Assembly (NCBI GenBank): GCA_022495995.1
Contig: JAFEMH010005397.1
Location: 1-64,000, forward strand
Direction: 5' to 3'
Length of the DNA: 64,000 bases
Origin: Adenophora triphylla var. japonica
Lineage: Eukaryota > Streptophyta > Magnoliopsida > Asterales > Campanulaceae
A model generated the notes under the pieces. The model was not told the DNA's origin, made no database searches, and saw only the letters and a program-made list of their open reading frames with translations. This document shows, piece after piece, positions 11,034 through 22,079 of the stretch. Position numbers and translations under genes: made by a program. The stretch's first letter is position 1. The number at the start of each line of letters is the position of its first letter.

Positions 11034-11905
11034 GAGAATTGTTATTCACCCCGCAAATTTACTCAATACCCCCACAAATTTATTTTCAAAAAAATGTTAT
11101 TAATTAAAATGACTCAATTACCCTCCCCTTAATATACTCTCTCTTACCCTTCCTTACTCTGTCTTTTCTTTTGACTCTCTCTCTCTCTCCACCATTATCA
11201 ACCTCAAGTTCAAAACTCACCTCCTCCAATGGCATCTCCAATAATATCCTAATACCACCAATATACTCCATAACCCACCTCACAAATTTCGTCATTAATC
11301 TCCTTTCCACTTCATCTCTCCTTCTTCTCCTCCTCTTCACCTTCTTTTTCTCAGGCTTCTTCAGCTTCCATTAATGGCGGTGGTGGTGAAACCCAGAAGC
11401 TTCTTTGAACAACTGTAATATCACCGGAACACTCAACTGGGTTTCCTCAATTTTTTGATTGTCCCAGTTTGGAGTATTTGGATCTCTCAATAATTACTCC
11501 AACTCCTACTCCTACTATAATAATCATTTGAATTCTTCAAGTTCCAGTTCCAGGTCTCTCTTCTTCTTGGATAAGAAGCCAAATTCAGTACTTTGTTCTT
11601 ATCAGCTTCACCGGCGGAGGACGTTAACTTTCCAATCAGGCGGCAGCATGAATCACTTGCGTCACGTGGAGTCCATGGCCACTCTCCCTTCAGGCGCTTG
11701 ATTGTCCCGGCTTGGAGTATTTGGATCTCTCTGCTAACAATTTCTCAACTGGGTTTCCTCAATTTTTTTGATAGTTTAGAGGGGTGTTTATTGAGGAGAT
11801 TAAAAGGGTAGAACAGTAATAATGGTGGTGTAGTCTTAATTTTTATAGGTAAACTCAGTAATGCGGGGGTATTGAGTAAATTTGCGGGGATGAATAACAA
11901 TTCTC
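11034..11905. mobile_element. Mutator-like element with captured gene pieces (Pack-MULE)
   Basis: Flanked on both sides by the identical 9-bp duplication TATTAAAAT (11025-11033 and 11906-11914), the duplication size of Mutator elements. The termini are inverted repeats of about 41 bp beginning GAGAATTGTTATTCA and continuing CCCCGCAAATTTACTCAAT, with one or two differences between ends. At 872 bp it is too small for a transposase, and none is seen. The interior holds leucine-rich-repeat-like coding pieces. Confidence 0.9.
11380..11800 (+). pseudogene. Leucine-rich repeat fragments captured in the MULE
   Basis: Two copies of one segment are present (11431-11490 and 11697-11772), built from CTCAACTGGGTTTCCTCAAT and TTGGAGTATTTGGATCTCTC in different order. 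In the best frames they read NNCNITGTL, FPQFFDCPSLEYLDLSNN and EYLDLSANNFSTGFPQFF, which fit the LxxLxLxxNxxxG pattern of plant extracellular LRRs as in receptor kinases. Stops and frame changes separate them. The donor gene cannot be named. Confidence 0.5.
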
Positions 11906-11914
11906 TATTAAAAT

Positions 11915-12003
11915 TTGTTCAGCCAAATTAAATCATAAACAACATAATCAATTCTATCCAAATAATCCCAACAACAAAGCAAGATTACGACTCTGATACC
12001 ACT
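11915..12003 (-). other. Internal remnant and primer site of a Ty1/copia element
   Basis: Reading the minus strand leftwards from the LTR, two bases are followed by TGGTATCAGAG (11991-12001), complementary to initiator methionine tRNA, the standard copia primer site. About 75 bp of leader-like sequence follows before the MULE. No gag is present, so the element was truncated here. Confidence 0.75.
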
Positions 12004-12517
12004 TGATGGAATTAATTATACATAAACCCTAGAATGATGCGGAATATTTATTCTAGGACAATCATGCTTTAAGTTATCAAAGATTATGGAACGATAGACA
12101 AACCTGAATCCATAGCAATATTTGGAGAATACTTGATGAAGACTTGATGAACGATTATTGCCTTCCAATTGATCCTTAGGGTTCTTAGAATTCAGATGAC
12201 AATGGGAATCAAGAGAATAAAACCTAGGTAGGTCAATTGGGGACCATAACCCTATATTTATAATGAACTAGTATGTTAGTCAGCCCATCATAGTTTAACA
12301 ACTAGACCCCTTAGGTATCTACACATATTAACTGTAGATCCCATACTTATAAAAGATGACTTGGGCCCCCTTTAACTTTAGTAGATCACTTTATTAGGCC
12401 CAAATACTTTAATATTTAATGTGACATATACAATTACTTACAGTGCACATATGTCTATGTGCCCAAAGACTTTATTTATTATACTAGTACATGTAAAGTC
12501 CATAAAATATTCCAACA
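12004..12517 (-). repeat. Ty1/copia LTR
   Basis: A 514-bp LTR with ends TGTTGGAAT and ATTCCATCA on the minus strand (TG and CA termini), directly joined to a methionine-tRNA primer site on its left. It contains a minus-strand TATA-like TATAAATATAG near 12260. It interrupts the upstream part of peptide-gene copy A, whose exon resumes at 12518. The partner LTR is gone. Confidence 0.8.
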
Positions 12518-12536
12518 TGTGGAGGTTTTCTGCTTG

Positions 12537-13464
12537 TAGGGATGGCAATTTGTCCGAACCCGATCCGTATTCGGGACGATCCGCACCGTAGTGGGGCGGG
12601 TTTGGTAGCATTTTTTGAAAACCCGGCGGGTCACGGGGCGGGTTCGGTTTCACCCCTCAACCCGCGGGGCCCCGCCCCGCCCCGCATACTATTATATATA
12701 TTTAATTACTATAATACCCCTCCCCCATTTTAATTATTACCCTTACCCCCAGTCCCCCTATTCTATGAGCATAACCTATTCGTCGAATTCCAGAACGCGG
12801 CTTCACTCTCTCTCTCATCATCTCAAATCGATTTCTAGGGTTAGAGGATGCGGCGCTAGATACCCAACCCACGCCGGCTTCTCTCTTAGGCGACTTCCAC
12901 TCCGCCGGCCTCCGATTGGTGGTGTAGTTAATCGAAGTTTGAATAGCTTAATTCCTTGCTTGGTTGAGTTTTTGAGTAGTGAAGATTGGGTAGCACGGAA
13001 GGCGGCGACTGAGGCGATGAGGAGGTTAGCTGTAGCGGATAGAAATCACTTGACGGAATTTAAGGCGTCGTGTTTGGTTTCATTGGAGAGCTGAAGATTT
13101 GATAAGGTAATTCATTAATTTAAATCAGTTATTTCAAGTAAAATTCTACTAAATTGTGTTTGCTTGTTTTAGTTGGTATATTTTAGATAATTAAATTTTA
13201 CGGTTTTCAAATTTCAAATTTATCCATATTACATCAAACTGGTTTCCTTTTGCTCCCAATAATGTTGTTGTTCTTGATAAATATTTCCATAATTGTTGGA
13301 CTTGGGATTCAAATTGGTTTGGATATAACAGGTGAAAGTGGTGCGGGGCGGGGCGGATGCGGGTTCTCCAGTTGGCGGGGCGGGTTCGGTACTAGGGGGG
13401 TTCTTTGAGGGGCGGGTACGGTTTTGGTCAAACCCGCCCCGTATCCGCCCCGTTGCCATCCCTA
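12537..13464. mobile_element. Nonautonomous hAT element carrying a captured exon
   Basis: Flanked by the identical 8-bp duplication TCTGCTTG (12529-12536 and 13465-13472), with inverted ends beginning TAGGGATGGCAA on both sides. Both features are diagnostic of plant hAT elements. Subterminal regions are rich in GGGGCGGG and its complement. No transposase is present in the 928 bp. Removing it restores colinearity with genes B and C, so the boundaries are exact. Confidence 0.92.
12850..13106 (+). pseudogene. Captured exon of a TORTIFOLIA1/SPIRAL2-like gene
   Basis: The frame contains LIPCLVEFLSSEDWVARKAA and then VSLES, stop, RFDK. This matches the ARM-repeat segment of TORTIFOLIA1-like microtubule-associated proteins, where DWAxRKAAAxAL and SxxESCRFDKxKxVR are typical. 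The stop (TGA at 13092-13094) replaces the Cys or Arg codon of the S-C/R-RFDK motif. The match ends exactly at AAG followed by GTAATT (13107), a splice donor, so a genomic exon plus the start of its intron was captured. It was coding in the donor gene and has since gained a stop. The host family organises cortical microtubules. Confidence 0.65.
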
Positions 13465-13654
13465 TCTGCTTGCGAAGGTGGAACGAGAAAGGTGAATCGA
13501 AATTGCCATGCATGCAGGAGTAAAAATGTCAAATAAGAGTGATTTGTTGGTGGTTCTAGCCGCGAGAAAATCGCCATCTCCACCAACGCCACCAAAAAGT
13601 GGCATGACAAAGAGCTTCAACGCTGCTACCGCCCCACCTCAAGGAAGGAAGTAA

Positions 13655-13898
13655 AACTTGCATTTATATGCAAATGCAAAGTTTGTAGTTTTGTACATAA
13701 TCCATGCTTAGATAAGCATATGCATATTTTTTTTCGCAATTTTGCTTTTGTTATGTGCAATATAATTCAAATTTCACCAAATTTCAACCTTTGTTTTTAC
13801 GAAACATGAATAAATCATGTAAGAGAGTCCAAGCTATGTTTTTTAGATCATCTTATGTATCTTGTCCAAGTAACTCAAATCCTAAGGTAACAAGAGTC
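13655..13898. other. 3' flank of peptide gene A
   Basis: No gene. Colinear with 53963-54205 downstream of gene C, including a conserved block that begins AACTTGCATTTATATGCAAA just after the stop codon. This is probably 3' UTR of the peptide gene; the first part is also shared with gene B (20012-20080). Confidence 0.6.
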
Positions 13899-14130
13899 GC
13901 TACAAGAAAAAAGGGTTAATTACAACATTTTTTTAACAACGTTTCTTAAAAACGTTGTTATTTACTGATTTTTACAACGTTTTTAGCATAAATGTTGTAA
14001 AATTATCATTATAACAACGTTTGTAAAAAAAATATTGTGGTAATGAAGAGGTGACAACATTTTCCAAAGAAACGTTGTTTAAAATAGCTTTTGGTAATAT
14101 ACATTGCTTATAGTACTGTCTGCAAAGCAG
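13899..14130. mobile_element. CACTA element end fragment
   Basis: Starts CGCTACAAGAAAAAAGGG; the copy at 54206 has the intact CACTACAAGAAAAAA terminus of En/Spm-type elements. It is followed by several ACAACGTT-type subterminal repeats in both orientations. No matching right terminus (TTCTTGTAGTG) is found nearby, so only one end remains. Its presence at the same site downstream of A and C shows that it predates their duplication. Confidence 0.6.
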
Positions 14131-14562
14131 ATTCTTCACAACATTATACTACTTCGATTCGTCGCAATATAAATGTCCATTTTCCCTCTTCATAATCTGC
14201 GGTAGATTGAAGTGACATATTGACAGAGCACCATATTTCTATTTAAAATGACCTGCTACAGCATTTCTTAATACAGATTAAGCTCCCCAATAAAAAATAA
14301 TAATAAAAAAGCTAGAAAAAAATATTAATCGACAATTATTTTACAACTACCTTCAGGCTGGCTAGTCCTTTTCTCAAATGTTTCTTTTCAATATTTTTGT
14401 TTCATCATAGATTCTTCGATAAAGTTAATAATCTATAGTCCTTTTCTCAAATGTAATTTAAGTAGAAATAGAATTTGACCGGGTGCACGTACACCTCCAC
14501 CTCCTACACTAAATATGACCCCGAAACCAACTACTCCGTATCCGTATTTTTCGATACATATC
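14131..14562. other. AT-rich host sequence
   Basis: Nothing coding. Colinear with 54421-54862 in the gene C unit, with scattered substitutions and small indels. Confidence 0.5.
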
Positions 14563-14791
14563 TTTGGGGTGTATTTTATTTTTACCATCATACTTCAAAA
14601 AATAGTGTCATTTTATATCAAATTTGGGTATAAAATGGCAATATTGCTCGTAGTAGTACGATGGTAAACTTGAAATAAATTTAGATATAAATAATAGATT
14701 TGAGTATAAAATGACATAATTGTTTGTAGTACGATGATAAAAATGAAAAAAAAAAACAAAATTCGATAACAAAAATGAAATACGCCCAAAA
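14563..14791. mobile_element. MITE-like element, TTTGGGGTGTATTT family
   Basis: The ends are near inverted repeats (TTTGGGGTGTATTTTATTTT and, reversed, TTTTGGGCGTATTTCATTTT). A second copy, shorter by an internal deletion, lies at 55646-55791. The interior repeats ATAAAATGACATAATTGTTT-like segments. The superfamily is unresolved because no clear target duplication is seen. Confidence 0.5.
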
Positions 14792-14863
14792 TACTATAGA
14801 AAACGAAGTTTTCTCCAAAATAAATGCTTACAAAATTTTAAATTTGATTTTGAGATATAGTAA

Positions 14864-16331
<1,468 letters not shown>

Positions 16332-16429
16332 TTTTTTTTTATTTGGACGGAGGGAGTATTAGTATTGCAGTTGCACTAATCCAATAAAATGTGAACCAAG
16401 CGGCTTGTGTCGTTGTCATTTTGATATAA

Positions 16430-17757
16430 GACTATCCACAGTGGTTTCATCCCACTCCCCCATTTTATCTAACACTTTTTATACTTTTTCTCATCCACTT
16501 AATATTTCATCTACCCATTTCATTTACCCCCACTCCAATGGCTAACTTAAATTAAATTTCAACTCCCTCCAACTCATCATTCTATACCCCACTACTTTTA
16601 TTTTATTTTATTTATATTCTTTATTTTTATGATTAGTAAAATAATAATAATAATTATTATTATTTATAATTAAAAAAATATTTCACACTTAATTAAAAAA
16701 ATATTGCATCAATTTATAGGTTAAAAAATATAATGATTTTTTTTAAATGAATGCTAAAATGAAAAAGGATAATTGAGAAATGAGTGTTTTTTTTTGTGTC
16801 CAAATCAAATGAAACTTATATCAATTTGTAGGGAAAAAAAAATGATGAATTTTGGTGAAAAAAAAATTAAAAAAAATAATAATTTACTAGGTAATAATTC
16901 AGCCCCAATTGAAAACTAAGTGTTTTTTTTTGTGTCCAAATCAAATGAAACTTATATCGATTTGTAGGGAAAAAAATGATGAATTTTGGTGAAAAAATAA
17001 TTAAAAAAAATAATAATTTACTAGGTAATAATTCAGCCCAAATTGAAAATTAAGTGTTTTTTTTTTTGTGTCCAAATCAAATGAAACTTAATATCGATTT
17101 GTAGGGAAAAAAATGATGAATTTTGGTGAAAAAAAAAATTAAAAAAACATTAATTTACTAGGTAATAATTCAGCCCAAATTGAAAACTAAGTGTTTTTTT
17201 TGTGTCCAAATCAAATGAAACTTATATCGATTTGTAGGGAAAAAAAATGATGAATTTTGGTGAAAAAAAAAATTAAAAAAAAAATAATTTACTAGGTAAT
17301 AATTCAGCTCAAATTGAAAATTAAGTATTTTTTTTTATGTCCAAATCAAATGAAACTTATATCAATTTGTAGGAAAAAAATGATGAATTTTGGTGAATTT
17401 TTCTTTTTATTTTTAAATAATTTATTATGAGATAATTGAGTTTAAATAATTGGGTGAAAAAATAATAAAGTTTAGACCAATGGGGCCCTTACACACGTGG
17501 CAAACTCAGGAAAAAAAAAAAAAAAACCTTGCGCCTCACGCGCCTATCCGGAGCGTGAGGCACACGCGCCAAGGCTCCTCCAATGCCAAGCCGACACCTG
17601 TCCAGTTAAAAAAAAAAGAAAAAATTAAAAGCTTTCAACCTGGATGAAACTTTTCATCCCGTTAATTAATTCAGCCAGTTTTATACCCCCATTGGAGTGG
17701 GTGAGCTGGATGAAATGGGATTTCATCCCCCATTTCATCCCCCCATTGTACACGGTC
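16430..17757. mobile_element. PIF/Harbinger-type MITE with internal tandem repeats
   Basis: Flanked by the 3-bp duplication TAA (16427-16429 and 17758-17760). Termini are inverted: GACTATCCACAGTGG at left, and GACCGTGTACAATGG when the right end is reversed. Both then continue into ATCCC or GGGATG blocks. The TAA target and GxCCxTGTACAATGG-like end fit Tourist/Harbinger elements. It is absent at this point in the gene C unit. No coding sequence was found. Confidence 0.75.
16775..17400. repeat. Five tandem copies of a ~135-bp unit inside the MITE
   Basis: Units begin near 16783, 16919, 17055, 17190 and 17325. Each carries GTGTCCAAATCAAATGAAAC, then GATGAATTTTGGTGAAAAAA and TTTACTAGGTAATAATTCAG. 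They differ mainly in poly-T and poly-A length. A diverged, inverted relative of one unit lies near 60310-60420. Confidence 0.9.
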
Positions 17758-17760
17758 TAA

Positions 17761-18404
17761 TACCCAAAAGAGACAATTGGAGTCAATGCTTGCCTATCTT
17801 ATTTGACTTGTGCATAACCCAATAATTCGAGGAAAAGAGATACAAACAATTTGACCGCTAGGTCAATTATAAATAGAGTAAATTCCTCTAAGGCCCTTGG
17901 TCTAACATCGAATTTTAAACAAGGAACAATAAAAAAATTTGAAACCAAATATTCTCATAATAAATTAAGCATTATGAATATGATAGGAAATTAGAGTTGT
18001 ATTTATAATAGGCTTCGTTGTTGAAAGAATTATATATATTTCATAATAGATGTAGTTATATTATATTTTTATTTTGAGTTGATGGATGAGTTTAATAAGA
18101 GTATTTAAATTCGAGTGTCAAAATTTTAAGCATTTATGACAATATGCAAATGAGTTGGTTATCTGGATTTGTTCCCCACACTTATGTGTAACCCCAAGTG
18201 GCAAAAAATAACTAGATTCGAAGATAGACATGATATCGTATGCAAAAATTTTTAAAGCTAAGATTGAGGCAATGATAAGTGATATATGAAAGAATAAAAT
18301 ATTTGGTGACGTACGAGCAGGTAAGTAGTTTTACCTTTTCTAATATCGAATATATTTCATAACTTTCGGTTAAGTTATCTTCTCTTTGTTTGTAAACACA
18401 AATA
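17761..18404. other. AT-rich host sequence upstream of gene B
   Basis: Nothing coding is seen. Positions 17761-17862 are colinear with 56855-56960 in the gene C unit, where the type-2 peptide gene (57028) follows. Here the similarity stops at GCTAG and that gene is missing. Confidence 0.5.
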
Positions 18405-18691
18405 CTCCCTCTGTCCCACTTCAATTGATACTTATTTCCTTTTTGGTCTGTCCCACTTCAATTGATACTTCCCAAAATGGAAAGGAATCTTCACTATTTA
18501 CCCCATTCATTCTCTCTCCTAGTTTACTTTTTCACTCACAATATTCTCTCTCCTAACTATTCCTCCCACTCATTCTCTCTCCTATTTAATTTTTCATACT
18601 CACAACATTTAACTTTTTCTCTTTCTTACATCACTTTTCCTTAATTCCCACACCCAAAAAGTTGGTCTCTATTGAAGTGGGACGGAGGGAG
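18405..18691. mobile_element. Stowaway MITE
   Basis: 287 bp with TA duplication on both sides. Inverted ends are CTCCCTCTGTCCCACTTCAA and CTCCCTCCGTCCCACTTCAA (right end reversed), the classical plant Stowaway terminus. Noncoding. Confidence 0.92.
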
Positions 18692-19165
18692 TATATATTT
18701 ATTAAATTAACATTAGGATATGGAATAATTTTCCAGCTTTGAAATTTAGTAATCCAATCTTAACATTGTCCGAAAAAATAACAAAAACTAATTAACATAA
18801 GCCTAAATAAAGAAAAGGCATTGTAAATCGGTATTTTATATTTTTTTTAAAAAAAGAATCTATGTTACTGGAAGTGAAATATGTATATTTACATGCTTTT
18901 ACATATTTATTTTCAAACATCATTAACTGTTCATCAAGCGTAATCAATTCGAAGGATCTTTATATTGAATATCTAATATTAAAGATGATAGTTCTTCGAG
19001 TACTAAATCTACTACAAATTGTGTTTCAGGAAATATTTCAAAATGTTTAAGTAGTATTCACACTTTTGTCTTTTGATTTACTATTTCAATATATGCATAG
19101 CTACATATAATCACCGTGCATCGCACAGAGTTGCTGCTAGTAATGAATACAACTGAAGTTGTTTG
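18692..19165. other. AT-rich sequence, no gene
   Basis: No supported feature. The last part (from TAATGAATACAACTGAAGTT, 19141) is repeated upstream of gene C at 26357, so it belongs to the duplicated promoter region. Confidence 0.5.
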
Positions 19166-19348
19166 TCCCTCCGCCCCTAATGTTGTTAGTTTGACTTGAC
19201 ACGAGACTAAGAAAAAATAAATGTTGTGAGTACGAAAAGTAAAATATGAGAGAGAAAGTGGGTAGGATTTTTTTGTTATGAGAATGACAAGTGAATCTCA
19301 TTATCCATTTTAAATAATAAATAAGAACCTTAAATCGGGACGAGGGAG
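19166..19348. mobile_element. Degenerate Stowaway MITE in the gene B promoter
   Basis: Ends GTCCCTCCGCCCC and (reversed) CTCCCTCGTCCC enclose the AGAAAAAATAAATGTTGTGA-type body seen in other MITEs of this window. The orthologous insertion upstream of gene C is at about 26380-26613, so it is older than the duplication. It ends 11 bp before the TATA box. Confidence 0.7.
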
Positions 19349-19359
19349 TATAAAACAAC

Positions 19360-19367
19360 TATAAAAG
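19360..19367 (+). promoter_or_regulatory. Probable TATA box of peptide gene B
   Basis: TATAAAAG follows ACAAC and precedes CGCGCAGTCTGTC. It is about 170 bp upstream of the favoured start codon, and the context is conserved upstream of gene C (TATAAAAAAAGAGCGCAGTC near 26624). Confidence 0.55.
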
Positions 19368-19531
19368 CGCGCAGTCTGTCTTGTCTTCATATGTTCAATT
19401 AGTGATAAGTTGTTTAATTTTAAATACTACAGCGTTTGGTAGCCGATTAAAAAAAAATGCAACCAAAAAAAGTCAAAACCAGCTTCTGTTTTTATAGAAA
19501 GATATCTCTCCCTAACATCTCTACCAAATCT

Positions 19532-20011
19532 ATGATGAAGAAGAGCAAATCTATATTGAGGCTCACAGCAGCAACGCTGCTGGTATTGTTGCTATTGCTC
19601 GATGGTCTGACAAGCGCGTCAGCCTCGTCGCTGCTAGGTAAAGTATTACAATTGCACCATTTTTAACTCCGATCATTTTTTTTCTATAATATATGTAATA
19701 TTTTACCCCCTCTGTCCGCAAATTGAAATTATTTTCGATATTCATTTATGGACGGAGGGAGTAGAAGACAGAAGTTTTGAGCTGTTTAATATTTTGAAGC
19801 AGGGAAGAGGAGAATGTGGAGGTTTTCTGCTTGCGAAGGTGAAACGAGAAAGGTGAATCGAAATTGCCATGCAGGAGTAAAAATGTCAAATAAGAGTGAT
19901 TTGTTGGTGGTTCTAGCCGTGAGAAAATTGCCATCTCCACCACCGCCACCAAAATTTGGCATGAGAAAGGGCTTCTATGTTCTTACCCCCCCACCTCAAG
20001 GATGGAAGTGA
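19532..20011 (+). CDS. Small secreted peptide gene B, two exons, 104 aa
   Basis: Exon 1 is 19532-19637, exon 2 is 19803-20011. The intron starts GTAAAG and ends AAGCAG and splits a Gly codon. The start at 19532 (MMKKSKS) is preferred over an in-frame ATG at 19457 because the signal peptide then begins at once: basic start, Leu-rich core (LLVLLLLLDG), Ala/Ser-rich cleavage region (SASASS). The same start is the only one left in gene C. The mature part is basic, has two Cys (SACEG and NRNCHAG), a hydrophobic LLVVLAVRK stretch and a Pro-rich tail (PSPPPPP, then TPPPQGWK). I do not recognise the family. A processed, possibly hydroxyproline-bearing signal or defence peptide is conceivable but unproven. 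Intact exons, splice sites and frame in both B and C suggest it was under constraint. Confidence 0.65.
19706..19761. mobile_element. Tiny Stowaway-like MITE in the gene B intron
   Basis: 56 bp with TA on both sides, ends CCCCCTCTGTCCGC and (reversed) CTCCCTCCGTCC. The same insertion, also 56 bp, lies in the gene C intron (53657-53712). It ends about 40 bp before the splice acceptor. Confidence 0.75.
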
Positions 20012-21345
20012 AACTTGCATTTATATGCAAATGCAAAGTTTGTAGTTTTGTACATAAACCATGCTTAGATAGTATTCTTACTTGTATTTTAAATTGGTCT
20101 TCCAAGCACTTATTCCTCTTCGTTTTTAGGCAATTTGATCTGTTCTTAATACTAGAATGATCGAGATATTGTATATCTTAAATCCATTTGTTTTTCTGTT
20201 AAAAGTTTGAACAACTTAGGATGTTAAGACAAAATGCATGCACGTTTTGACTTAATTTTTGTTTTTCGATTTGAAGGTGGAGAAATGGGGACGGAGGGAG
20301 TATATATTGATGGACTGACTTGCAAATAGGAAGGGACCTAGTAGAAAGAAAGACTTGTGACTTTTGCTATGATTGTGACGTGTGGGGATGAGGAATCATC
20401 AAAGTTGGACTACTATTATTATTTACACTAGTGTAGACTTTTTGCATTTGCTGGGAATTTAACCCCAACATTTCATATCGAAAGAGCGTTGAGTTAGAGC
20501 TCTCTTTGGAATACTAGTCTATTTCTTATTTTCAGCTACTATGTTAAATTTGTTTTGAGGCTTATACAGAAGAAACTCTCTGAAACTCTCTGTTGATTTA
20601 TGTATATAACTGTTTTTATTAGCTTCCAAGTGATCTGCTAGCTTTCCTTTCAAAAAGGAGTTTCCTTATAATCTTGGCTCCTAAAATCCAAAGAGGGAAA
20701 GGAGAAGTTTCCTGTTCTGGTCTTTTTAGTACAAAAGTCATGAAGTCAAAACCATGTCCAATACATCGGCTCTATAGAAATTTGGAACCGGCACCAGACT
20801 AATACATTTGAGAACCAACACAATTGGTTCTGGTTCCATTGATCCGGTTTTGTTGATTTTGAGCAAATTTAAAATTCTTTTATCATTATTTTGGGAAGAA
20901 GGTTGTAGTGGGACGGAGAGAGTATGTGAGAGGAAAAAATGAGAGGGGTTGACAAATGGGGCTACATTTATTATCATTTTAGGAAAGATGAAACTTTTAA
21001 CGGGATACCGATTTAGGTAAAAGGTGAAGCTTCGAACGAGACAGTGAGAATATTTCTGACAATCCTAGTGGGTAATGTTAAATACTTTTCACAATCCTAG
21101 TGGGTAATGTTAAATACTTTTCAGGTAGACGTTGCAAAAGAAAATAATGATTATATTATTCTTTGAAAATGAAATGAGTAATTCAAAGAAATTTCAAAAT
21201 TCTCCTTCTATATTAAGTCATGACACATGTTTACACTTCCTTCTATAATTAACACATTTCACAAATTTTCTAAAATTTTCTAAGTTTTTTTCTCACGGTG
21301 GCGGCTGCTAGAAAGGAAATAAACAAGATAGATGCATGGCTAATA
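20012..21345. other. 3' flank of gene B with peptide-gene and MITE remnants
   Basis: No intact gene. Positions 20210-20286 match 55009-55097 just before another peptide-gene exon, but here that exon is cut off after GAAGGTGGAGAAATGGGG by a MITE end (20288-20301). Bases 20425-20800 match 57890-58235, and 20801-21345 match 58890-59160. A remnant of the TTTTTAGGAAAGGGTGACGC MITE type sits at 20888-21040. A perfect 29-30-bp tandem duplication beginning CACAATCCTAGTGGGTAATG is at about 21060-21122. At 21294-21340 the start of a type-2 peptide gene (GCGGCTGCTAGAAAGGAAAT) is interrupted by the next MITE. Confidence 0.6.
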
Positions 21346-21609
21346 CTCCTTCCGTCCCGCCGATCTTAGAAATTTTTCAAATGGCATGGGGATTAAGGAA
21401 AAAGTAAATGTTGTGAGTGTAATAGTAAAATAGGAGAGAGAATGAGTGGAGGAAATAGTAAATTATAATGGTGTTGTGAGTATTAAAATAATGTAGGAGA
21501 GAGAATGAGTGGAGAGAATAGTGATAAAAACTTTCCATTTTGGGAATTCTTAAGATTGGTGGGACGCCCAAAATGGAAAGTTTTCTTAAGATCGGTGGGA
21601 CGGAGGGAG
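21346..21609. mobile_element. Stowaway MITE (264 bp)
   Basis: TA on both sides; ends CTCCTTCCGTCCCGCCGATC and (reversed) CTCCCTCCGTCCCACCGATC. The same family, same length, in opposite orientation, is at 56227-56490. It has landed inside the remnant of a type-2 peptide gene. Confidence 0.92.
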
Positions 21610-21622
21610 TATATTAGTAGTA

Positions 21623-21797
21623 CTCCCTCCATCTCGATTTATCAATTTATCACTTCTAGTAGATTTTGGGCGGAGATTAAGAAAAATGTGTAGATGGTGA
21701 AAGTATTGTGAGTATGAAAAATTAAATAAGAGAGAGAATGAGTGGGAGGAATAGTAAATTGATTGGTTTGTGAGTATAAAAGTAAAGTAGGAGAGTC
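21623..21797. mobile_element. Stowaway-like fragment with one end
   Basis: Starts CTCCCTCCATCTCGATTTAT after TA and has the usual AGAGAGAATGAGTGGGAGGA body, but no convincing right terminus. Confidence 0.5.
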
Positions 21798-21805
21798 TTA
21801 AAGTC

Positions 21806-22032
21806 TGAGATTTCACCTTAAAACCAATTGGTGTCAAGGGGGGTGACCCAGGATCTTTATATGTCATATGCAAGGTTTGTCAATTTTCAATGTGGGATAA
21901 TATCTCTAACACGCCCCCTCACGTATAGCCGAGCTTTGCCAAAGGCATACAACGTGAACTTATTAATTGGGTGGCGCGGAGTAACATCGTGGGCCGTTGG
22001 GCCTGCGCGTGTAAGGACCTGCTCTGATACCA
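21806..22032 (-). mobile_element. TRIM-like element: one short LTR, tiny internal part, primer site
   Basis: Minus-strand reading: TGGTATCAGAGCA primer site (22032-22020), about 110 bp of internal sequence, polypurine GTGAGGGGGCG (21922-21912), then a 106-bp LTR with ends TGTTAGAGA and AAATCTCA (21911-21806). Short LTRs around a minute internal domain define TRIM elements. The other LTR is missing: the sequence right of the primer site runs into a copia gag. Confidence 0.6.
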
Positions 22033-22079
22033 TGTAGGAATTTAATTAGGGCAATGGTGTGGCTGGTGGTGGTGATGCA

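Larger units (their letters stand above)
12518..13654 (+). pseudogene. Peptide gene copy A, second exon, broken
   Basis: Bases 12518-12536 and 13473-13654 together match the second exon of peptide genes B (19803-20011) and C (53754-53962); the middle is a hAT insertion. The reading frame is further destroyed by a 4-bp duplication (CATGCATGCAGG where C has CATGCAGG, near 13510). The copia LTR has replaced everything upstream, so there is no first exon or promoter. The 3' flank stays very similar to that of gene C for over a kilobase, so A and C come from one duplication unit. Confidence 0.85.
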
